Assembly (NCBI RefSeq): GCF_026162425.1
Contig: NZ_JAOBQJ010000003.1
Span: 248,001 to 312,000, forward strand
DNA: 64,000 nucleotides
Direction of reading: 5' to 3'
Origin: Flexivirga meconopsidis
GTDB lineage: Bacteria > Actinomycetota > Actinomycetes > Actinomycetales > Dermatophilaceae
The notes under the pieces were generated by a model. It made no database searches. It was given only the letters and a program-made list of their open reading frames with translations, and was not told where the DNA came from. Position 1 is the first letter of the stretch. Each line of letters starts with the position of its first letter. Of this stretch, positions 56,902 through 64,000 are shown one piece after another. Both the position numbers and the translations under genes were made by a program.

Positions 56902-58290
56902 ATGACGCAGCTCAGCAAGGGTGCGAACACCGCTCTGCCCACTGCAAACGTGCGGGTGACCCTGCACTGGAGTCCCGGCCCGGGGGTGCCGGACGTCGAC
57001 GCGTCCGCGTTGCTCCTGCGAGCCGGCGGCAGGGTCGGGTCCGACGACGACTTCATCTTCTACAACCAACCGCAGCACGCGAGCGGCGCGGTGCGGCATA
57101 CCGGCAAGACACCGGGCGAGGACTCGTTGCAGGTCGACGTCGCTGCGTTGCCGGCAGACGTCGAGCGCGTCGTGCTCGCGGCCTCCGCCGACGGAGGCAC
57201 CTTCGGGCAGGTGCCGGGGCTGACCCTGGTCGCCACCGACGCGGCGACCGGGGCTGAGATCGCGACGTTCCCGATGGAGGCAGCGGCCGAGACGGCGTTT
57301 GTCAGCGGGGAGCTCTACCAGCGAAACGGACAGTGGAAGCTGCGCGCCATCGGTCAGGGGTACAGCTCCGGACTGGCTGGATTGGCAACGGATTTCGGCA
57401 TCTCGGTCGAGAGTGACGACAGCGCCGCACCACCGGCTCCGCCCGACCCGGAGGCAGCCCCGACTGCCCCGCCGCCGCAGCAGGCGCCCCCTCCGCCCGC
57501 CGCTCCGGCCGCGCCGGACTTCGGCGCGCCGCAGTTTGAGGCGTCCGCCGCACCGCAGTTCGGCAACCCGCCGCAGGGTATGCCGCAGCAGGCGCCCCCA
57601 CAGCCGCCTCCGCCTCCGCAGCAGGTGCCCCCGGCACAGATGCAGCCGCCAGCCGGACCCCCGGCCGGACCGCCCGCCGGTGCACCAGCCCAGCAGGCCG
57701 CAGGTGTGGTCAACCTCGACAAGGGCCGGGTCAACCTCAGCAAGGGCGCCCGGGTCGACCTGGTGAAGTCGGCCGCGCCGCCGCTGTCCAACGTGGTGAT
57801 GGGCCTTGGTTGGGACCCGGCGCCGGGCCGCAAGAACATCGACCTCGACGCGTCGGTGATTGCCTACGACCAGGGCGGCAAAAAGCTCGAGATCGTCTGG
57901 TTCATGCACAAGAAGGAGTTCGGTGGCGCGATCCTGCACACCGGCGACAACCTGACCGGAGCCGGCGACGGCGACGACGAGCAGATCAAGGTTGACCTGC
58001 TGCGCATCCCGCCGCAGGTGACCTCGCTGCTGTTCACCATCAACTCGTTCAGCGGGCAGAAGTTCACCGACATCCAGCGCGCGTTCTGCCGGCTGGTCGA
58101 CGGAAACACCGGCGAGGAACTCGTGCGTTTCGACCTGTCCGCATCGCAGCCGGCGACCGGTGTGTTGATGGCGCTGCTGCGTCGTACCGGTCCGGAAACC
58201 TGGCAGATGCGGGCGATCGGCGACTTCCACGACGGCCGCACGGTCAAGAAGCTCGTCGGCCCCGGACAGGCGCACGCGGTCGCGCCGTAA
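56902..58290 (+). CDS. double TerD-domain stress protein with Pro/Gln-rich linker
   Basis: A 462-residue protein with two TerD domains joined by a long low-complexity linker (about residues 170–270) of Pro, Gln and Ala. The first TerD domain has [12 protein letters not shown] and DVDASALLL; the second has [11 protein letters not shown] and [11 protein letters not shown], with the acidic clusters that bind calcium. Such proteins act in tellurite and general stress networks in actinobacteria. The linker would allow the two domains to work at a distance. Confidence 0.87.
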   Translation: MTQLSKGANTALPTANVRVTLHWSPGPGVPDVDASALLLRAGGRVGSDDDFIFYNQPQHASGAVRHTGKTPGEDSLQVDVAALPADVERVVLAASADGGTFGQVPGLTLVATDAATGAEIATFPMEAAAETAFVSGELYQRNGQWKLRAIGQGYSSGLAGLATDFGISVESDDSAAPPAPPDPEAAPTAPPPQQAPPPPAAPAAPDFGAPQFEASAAPQFGNPPQGMPQQAPPQPPPPPQQVPPAQMQPPAGPPAGPPAGAPAQQAAGVVNLDKGRVNLSKGARVDLVKSAAPPLSNVVMGLGWDPAPGRKNIDLDASVIAYDQGGKKLEIVWFMHKKEFGGAILHTGDNLTGAGDGDDEQIKVDLLRIPPQVTSLLFTINSFSGQKFTDIQRAFCRLVDGNTGEELVRFDLSASQPATGVLMALLRRTGPETWQMRAIGDFHDGRTVKKLVGPGQAHAVAP

Positions 58291-58310
58291 GGGCGGCCCG
58301 CGGCGCCGGG

Positions 58311-58316
58311 TAGCCT
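58311..58316 (+). promoter_or_regulatory. candidate -10 box of purA
   Basis: TAGCCT lies 45 bp before the purA ATG, leaving a leader of about 38 bases with an AAGGGG ribosome binding site. No clear -35 box is seen. Confidence 0.45.
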
Positions 58317-58318
58317 GA

Positions 58319-59665
<1,347 letters not shown>

Positions 59666-59666
59666 G

Positions 59667-59939
59667 GTGGTGCTCGCCGGTCTCGCCGCCCGCACGGTGA
59701 GCGGGAAGACCCCGCCGCTCGGTTTCCGGATCACCCTGTGGGTGCTCGCGATCGTCGTGCTGAGCGCCGCCATCGCTGCCGCCGTCACCTGGTGGCGCCT
59801 GCGCAAGGTCGCGGCAGCGATGCCGGAAGGCCAGCAACGCCAGGGCCGTTCGGCGCAGGCCGGGTGTTTGATGGTGGGCGCCATACCCGCCCTGTTCCTG
59901 GGGTTGTTCCTGCTCGATTGGGCGATCCAGGTCAGCTGA
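59667..59939 (+). CDS. small membrane protein of unknown function
   Basis: About 90 residues, with two membrane helices (about residues 17–42, ITLWVLAIVVLSAAIAAAV, and 68–88, LMVGAIPALFLGLFLLDW) joined by a basic loop. I do not recognise a family. It starts 2 bp after purA at GTG 59667; GTG 59670 or GTG 59697 are possible. Confidence 0.65.
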   Translation: MVLAGLAARTVSGKTPPLGFRITLWVLAIVVLSAAIAAAVTWWRLRKVAAAMPEGQQRQGRSAQAGCLMVGAIPALFLGLFLLDWAIQVS

Positions 59940-59955
59940 GCGAGGGGAGCGGGCG

Positions 59956-60171
59956 ATGACGAAGCGTGAGGACGAGCCGGAGCAGCCGGTTGACGTCGGT
60001 CCGAAGCTGCCGCCGGACGCCGAGCGCATGGGCCTGCGTCCGGAAACCGCGCCCGGGCTCGACTTCGCGAACTCGTTGCGCTCCGATCGGCGCAGTCACC
60101 GGGTCATCGCCTGGGTCGGGCTGCTTCTGATCGCTGCGATGATCGTGCTGCTGGTGGTCCAACTCTTCTGA
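59956..60171 (+). CDS. small single-pass membrane protein of unknown function
   Basis: A 71-residue protein with a charged, Pro-rich N-terminal half and one C-terminal membrane helix (VIAWVGLLLIAAMIVLLVVQLF split around residue 50–71), a tail-anchored layout. ATG 59956 has a GAGGGGAG site just upstream. It is between purA and lysK on the same strand; no function can be assigned. Confidence 0.7.
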   Translation: MTKREDEPEQPVDVGPKLPPDAERMGLRPETAPGLDFANSLRSDRRSHRVIAWVGLLLIAAMIVLLVVQLF

Positions 60172-60199
60172 ACCGCTGCGACCCGTAGAATTGCCGGTC

Positions 60200-61939
60200 G
60201 TGACTGAGCAGCAGCTTGACGACTGGGTGTCCCGACTCGCCGACGAAGTGATCGCCGACGCGAAGGCCAAGGACACCAAGGTCGTCTGCGCGTCGGGCAT
60301 CTCGCCCTCCGGCCCGATCCACCTCGGCAACCTGCGCGAGGTGATGACACCGCACCTGGTGGCCGACGAGGTGCGCCGCCGTGGCGTCGAGGTCGAGCAC
60401 ATCATCAGCTGGGACGACTACGACCGCTTCCGCAAGGTCCCGAACGTGCCTGGGGTCACTGCCGATTGGGAGCAGCACATCGGCAAGCCGCTGACCGAGG
60501 TGCCGCCGCCCGAGGGTTCGACCGCGTCGAGCTGGGCCGAGCACTTCCGGCTGCAGCTGGAGCAGAGCCTGGCCGAGCTCGGCATCACCTACCGCGGCAT
60601 CAGCCAGACGCAGATGTATGCCGCAGGCGCCTACACCGAGCAGATCCTCTTCGCGATGTCGCAGCGTGCGGAGATCGACAAGGTCCTTGACCAATACCGC
60701 ACGCTCGGCCCGAAGAAGGCCAAGCAACAGAAGCTGTCCGAGGAGGAGGCCGCCGCCGCTGCGGAGGCTGAGGAGGGCTCAGGCGCCGCCGCCGAGGCCG
60801 ACGGCTCCGGCTCGACCGGTTACTACCCCTACAAGCCCTATTGCACGGTGTGCGGCACCGACTTCACGACCGTCACCGCGTATGACGACGCAACCACCGA
60901 GATGACGTACACCTGCCGGTGCGGGCACAGCGAGACCGTGGTGCTGCGCGACTTCCGGCACGGCAAGCTGGTCTGGAAGGTCGACTGGCCGATGCGCTGG
61001 GCCTACGAGAAGGTCATCTTCGAGCCGTCGGGCGTGGACCACCAGTCGCCGGGTTCGTCATACGTCGTCGGCAAGGAGCTGGCGCCGATGTTCGGCTGGG
61101 AGCGCCCGATCGGCCCGATGTACGCCTTCGTCGGCATCAAGGGCATGGCCAAGATGTCGTCCTCGCGCGGCGGCGTGCCGACCCCCGCGGACGCCCTGCA
61201 GATCATGGAGCCGCAGCTGCTGCGCTGGCTCTACGCGCGGCGCAAGCCGTCCCAGGCGTTCAACGTCGCCTTCGACGCCGAGATCCAGCGCATGTATGAC
61301 GAGTGGGACTCCCTCGCCGGCAAGGTCGCAAGCGGCGCCGGTCAGCCCGGCGACGTCGCGGCATACACCCGCGCGGCCTCGGTCGCGCAGGGTCCGCTGC
61401 CCGCGACGCCCCGGCCGGTGTCCTACCGCACGCTCGCCTCGATCGTCGACATCACCACCGGTGACGAGGAGCAGACGCTGCGCATCGTGAGCGCGCTCGA
61501 CGCCGACAACCCGGTGACCTCCCTGGACGAGCTGCGGCCGCGGCTGACCTGCGTCGAGCACTGGGTGCGCACGCAGATGGCCGACGAGGACCGCACCGTC
61601 GTGCGTGTCGCGCCGGACACCGGGCGGCTCGCCGCGCTCTCCGACGACGAGCGACAAGCCTTGCGAATCCTGTTGGACGGCAACGGATCCGACCTGCCGC
61701 GGCTGGACGACGCGTGGTCGCTCGACGGCCTCACCCACCAGGTCTACGGCGTGCCGAAGGTGCAGCGCGGTCTCGCCGCCGATCAGATCGTGAAGGGCGA
61801 TAAGGAGCTCGCTGCCGCTCAGCGGCAGTTCTTCAAGCTGCTCTACAACCTCCTGGTCGACAAGGACACCGGCCCGCGGCTGCCGACTCTGCTGCTCGCC
61901 GTCGGTGCCGACCGCACCCGCGCGCTGCTCGGCGGCTGA
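60200..61939 (+). CDS. lysK: class I lysyl-tRNA synthetase
   Basis: A 579-residue class I LysRS, charging tRNA-Lys. The HIGH-like motif is SPSGPIHLGN near residue 38, the KMSKS-like motif KMSSSRG near residue 318, and a zinc-binding CTVCG with CRCGH lies between. An acidic, Ala/Glu/Gly-rich insertion (about residues 175–210) precedes the zinc knuckle. Class I LysRS is found in archaea and some bacteria, including several actinobacteria. GTG 60200 is eight bases after TAGAAT and lacks a ribosome binding site. It converges with the second DUF559 gene. Confidence 0.93.
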   Translation: MTEQQLDDWVSRLADEVIADAKAKDTKVVCASGISPSGPIHLGNLREVMTPHLVADEVRRRGVEVEHIISWDDYDRFRKVPNVPGVTADWEQHIGKPLTEVPPPEGSTASSWAEHFRLQLEQSLAELGITYRGISQTQMYAAGAYTEQILFAMSQRAEIDKVLDQYRTLGPKKAKQQKLSEEEAAAAAEAEEGSGAAAEADGSGSTGYYPYKPYCTVCGTDFTTVTAYDDATTEMTYTCRCGHSETVVLRDFRHGKLVWKVDWPMRWAYEKVIFEPSGVDHQSPGSSYVVGKELAPMFGWERPIGPMYAFVGIKGMAKMSSSRGGVPTPADALQIMEPQLLRWLYARRKPSQAFNVAFDAEIQRMYDEWDSLAGKVASGAGQPGDVAAYTRAASVAQGPLPATPRPVSYRTLASIVDITTGDEEQTLRIVSALDADNPVTSLDELRPRLTCVEHWVRTQMADEDRTVVRVAPDTGRLAALSDDERQALRILLDGNGSDLPRLDDAWSLDGLTHQVYGVPKVQRGLAADQIVKGDKELAAAQRQFFKLLYNLLVDKDTGPRLPTLLLAVGADRTRALLGG

Positions 61940-61971
61940 GCGCGGCACCCCGGGGTGGGTGGCCGACCCCG

Positions 61972-62028
61972 CGAGGTAGCACTCGCGGTCGTTATGACGG
62001 CCCGATAGCGACCGGGAGTGCTACCTCG
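61972..62028. repeat. 57-bp palindromic repeat, copy A (left of DUF559 gene 2)
   Basis: Perfect 12-bp outer arms (61972–61983 with 62017–62028) and a weaker inner stem GGTCG/CGACC. It is 52 of 57 identical to 62984–63040. It ends 8 bp from the stop of the DUF559 gene and also lies behind lysK, so it can act as a shared terminator. Confidence 0.9.
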
Positions 62029-62036
62029 GCGAGGAG

Positions 62037-62915
62037 TCAGCTTCCCGGCAGGCGCAGCGCACGGGCGAGGGCCCGCATGGCCGGCTCGGGATTGCGATTG
62101 TCGGCGCCGTTGAGCTCCAGCACAGCCCAGTCGGCCGCGCGCATCGCCCGGCGGCGCGTCTGATCGAGCCGGCGTTGGTCGACGGTGAAGTGGTAGTCGC
62201 CGTCATACTCGGCGACGACGCGTTGCTCCCGCCATACGAAATCGCCCATCCCGAGCAAGAATCCGTGGTGGTCGTGCACGTCGGCGTTGAGTTCGGGGGC
62301 GGGGAAGCCCGCTTGCCGAAAACGCAAGCGCCACAACGTTTCCTGGGGTGACAGCACTCCGGGGCGGATCAACCGGGCGGCCTCACGGGCGGCGCTTATG
62401 CCGCCCCGGCCAGCGGAGTCGTCGACGAGTTTGGCGAAGCCCGGGAGCAGCTCGGGCGCTCGCTGCACGATCGCATCCCCGAGGATGACGAGGTCGTCGA
62501 CCGGCAGCTTCGGCGCGAGGTCCAGCCAGGTCGTCAGCACCGAGGTGACCGGAAGATCGCCGGTCCGACGGATCTCCCGGGAGTCCAGGCCGTGGTGCAT
62601 CACGACCCCGCGCCGTCGCACGAACACGCTGCGGGGCAGCGTGACGTGCAGGCGCTCGTCGCGCGGAGCCGGAAGGTCGAGGAGTTGGGCGGCGGTCGCG
62701 TGGGAGAAGGCGACTCGGCCGGTCGGGAAGAGAAGCGGGTATGCCGCGGCGCGCTCGCGCAGTGCTCGCGTCTCGTCGGTCAGGCGAAGCCCGCGCGTCG
62801 GGATGACCAGCCCGCGGTGACGCAGCCGGCCGGGTGTCAGGCCGCGTGCGCGGGCCGCGTCATACGTGAAGGCGGCCCCGAGCTCGGGTGGGAGCGGGGC
62901 GGCACGGCGGGACAT
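62037..62915 (-). CDS. DUF559-type protein: AbiEi-like N-terminus with Vsr-fold nuclease-like C-terminus
   Basis: A 292-residue relative of the gene at 13869–14936, with the same domain order but low overall similarity. The N-terminus has the winged-helix-like YDAARARGLTPGRLRHRG and VAFSHATAAQLLDLP. The C-terminal nuclease-like domain shows Glu192 (SPQETLWR), Asp225 (GMGDF), the Glu236-Tyr-Asp238 pair (AEYDGDYH) and a later TRRRAMRAADW. Catalysis is inferred from these residues. ATG 62915 is the chosen start. One palindromic repeat ends 8 bp beyond the stop and a second lies 68 bp before the start. Confidence 0.77.
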   Translation of the reverse strand: MSRRAAPLPPELGAAFTYDAARARGLTPGRLRHRGLVIPTRGLRLTDETRALRERAAAYPLLFPTGRVAFSHATAAQLLDLPAPRDERLHVTLPRSVFVRRRGVVMHHGLDSREIRRTGDLPVTSVLTTWLDLAPKLPVDDLVILGDAIVQRAPELLPGFAKLVDDSAGRGGISAAREAARLIRPGVLSPQETLWRLRFRQAGFPAPELNADVHDHHGFLLGMGDFVWREQRVVAEYDGDYHFTVDQRRLDQTRRRAMRAADWAVLELNGADNRNPEPAMRALARALRLPGS

Positions 62916-62983
62916 GCCGGAAGTCTGCTCGGAGTCGACCTGCTCGCGCTGACGTCATCCACGGGGGAGTCGTCGGCCGGCCG

Positions 62984-63040
62984 CGAGGTAGCACTTGCGG
63001 TCGTTATGACGGCGTGTTGGCGACCGGGAGTGCTACCTCG
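62984..63040. repeat. 57-bp palindromic repeat, copy B (right of DUF559 gene 2)
   Basis: Same length and outer arms as copy A, with five differences, four of them in the loop. It lies between the DUF559 start and the stop of the cation transporter gene, 39 bp beyond the latter on its strand, and may end that transcript. Confidence 0.9.
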
Positions 63041-63079
63041 GCGGGGGCGGCGGCGAGGGGACAGAGGGGGAGGGGTAGC

Positions 63080-64000
63080 TCAGTGCGTGCCGGACTCGTG
63101 CGCGGCGTGGCCGGCCGGCTCGAGCTGGAAGGTCGAGTGCTCCAGATCGAAATGACCGTGCAGGCAGGCCTGCAGCTTGTCGAGCACCTGCGGGGCGTTG
63201 CCGTCGGTGAAGCAGTCGTCGGCCACGACCACGTGCGCGGACACCGCAGGCAGGTCGGAGGTGACGGTCCAGACGTGCAGGTCGTGGACCGACCGCACGT
63301 TGTCGGTGTCGAGCAGGTGCTGCTGCAGGTCGTCGAGGTCGACGTCCTTGGGTGCGCCCTCCAGCAACACCCGGCCGCTTTCGCGCAGCAGACCCCAGGC
63401 GGCATACAGCATCAGGCCGACGACGATCAGGGACGCGATCGGGTCCGCGCGTGTCCACCCGGTGAGGAGTATGACGATGCCCGCGACCACGGTGCCGATG
63501 AAGCCGTAGAGGTCGGTCAGGATGTGCTGGTAGGCGCCTTCGACGTTGAGGCTGGTGCGGTTGGCACGGGCAATGAGCCAGGCGGCGCCGATGTTGACCG
63601 CGACGCCGACGAGCGCGACGATCAGCACCGCGCCACCCTCGACCTCGGGCGGGTTGATCAGTCGGCGAATCGCCTCGAACGCCACGATGCCGGAGACCAC
63701 CAGCAGAGTGATCCCGTTGCCCGCGGCGGACAGGATCTCGGCGCGCTTCCAGCCGAAGGTCCAGCTGCCGCGTGCCGGCTTGGCCGACAGGTGCATCGCC
63801 CAGAGGGCGGCGCCGATCGCGCCGACATCGCTCAGCATGTGCCCCGCGTCGGACAGCAGGGCCAGCGAGCCGGAGACGAACGCGACGACGATCTCGGCCA
63901 CCATGAACGACCCGAGCAGCGCCAACGCGCCCCACAAATAGCGCCGGTCGGCGTTCGAGCTCACGCCGTGCGTGTGCCCCCCGCTGCCGTGCGCGTGACC
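63080..64000 (-). CDS. cation diffusion facilitator (CzcD/ZitB-like), start outside window
   Basis: The frame is open to the last base of the window, so the start codon is beyond it. The visible 306 residues begin with a His-rich stretch (GHAHGSGGHTHG) typical of zinc transporters. Six membrane helices follow, with the zinc-site motif SDAGHMLSDVGA in helix 2 and HILTDLYGFIGT in helix 5 (His-x3-Asp and Asp pairs), then the cytosolic C-terminal domain with VHDLHVW. It should export Zn2+, Co2+ or similar ions in exchange for protons. Confidence 0.9.
   Translation of the reverse strand, partial: GHAHGSGGHTHGVSSNADRRYLWGALALLGSFMVAEIVVAFVSGSLALLSDAGHMLSDVGAIGAALWAMHLSAKPARGSWTFGWKRAEILSAAGNGITLLVVSGIVAFEAIRRLINPPEVEGGAVLIVALVGVAVNIGAAWLIARANRTSLNVEGAYQHILTDLYGFIGTVVAGIVILLTGWTRADPIASLIVVGLMLYAAWGLLRESGRVLLEGAPKDVDLDDLQQHLLDTDNVRSVHDLHVWTVTSDLPAVSAHVVVADDCFTDGNAPQVLDKLQACLHGHFDLEHSTFQLEPAGHAAHESGTH

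Noticed and set aside
61972-63040. Insertion sequence with terminal inverted repeats.
   Set aside because: Each 57-bp element is itself palindromic, no transposase is encoded, and no flanking target duplication is visible.

Overview
The window is chromosomal DNA of a high-G+C actinobacterium. The supporting signs are a mycobacterial-type lprG–p55 locus, a MacRS two-component system, a HAIR-type heat-shock operator before clpB, an ECF42-like sigma locus, a class I lysyl-tRNA synthetase, GTG/TTG starts, and many start codons that sit just downstream of a TANNNT box with no ribosome binding site. Gene content resembles Micrococcineae (Dermacoccaceae or Intrasporangiaceae). That placement is inference; no rRNA gene is present. 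I found no tRNA gene, CRISPR array, transposase or phage gene.

Layout. 1–6581: end of an L-fucose-type sugar-acid operon (ketodeoxyfuconate-dehydrogenase-like SDR, mutarotase, aldo/keto reductase, lactonase), then a GH2 beta-galactosidase and a GntR/FadR regulator. 6.7–17.9 kb: housekeeping and accessory genes (SGNH hydrolase, double GNAT, LysR, SRPBCC, clpB, a DUF559-type nuclease-like gene between two palindromic repeats, AGE epimerase, hydrolase, YdeI-like). 18–20.4 kb: lprG–p55 lipoprotein/transporter pair. 20.4–30.2 kb: flavin monooxygenase, ABC efflux pair with a divergent GbsR/MarR regulator, a 51-bp tandem repeat, SDRs, RidA, exonuclease III, an internally deleted HxlR gene, and pyrE. 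30.3–41.3 kb: a continuous nitrate assimilation operon (narK, nasA, an NAD(P)H/BFD flavoprotein, nirBD, siroheme synthase, HemD with a DNA-binding tail, CbiX-type chelatase) behind a GlnR-like half-site array. 41.3–48.8 kb: secreted zinc peptidase, ArsR regulator, MacRS-like system plus a DUF2339 membrane protein with a MacR-type box, a stretch of three hairpins, DedA, DinB. 48.9–52.7 kb: WYL regulator, SpoU methyltransferase, and a YCII/DGPF–ECF42 locus with one deleted and one frameshifted gene. 52.8–64 kb: fba, DUF3151, APC permease, regulator, double TerD protein, purA, small membrane proteins, lysK, a second DUF559-type gene between two near-identical 57-bp palindromes, and the start-less end of a cation diffusion facilitator gene.

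The observation I rate highest is that two unrelated-in-sequence DUF559 (Vsr-like fold) genes share one architecture. Each begins 47–68 nt from one palindromic intergenic repeat and stops at or within a few nt of a second copy of the same repeat. The repeat family differs between the two loci, but within each locus the two copies match. This suggests a small selfish or homing-type module that targets intergenic palindromes; it is a hypothesis to test. Other points of note are the HAIR, GlnR-like and MacR-like operators, decayed regulatory genes (HxlR, ECF42, YCII), and the pervasive leaderless-promoter pattern.
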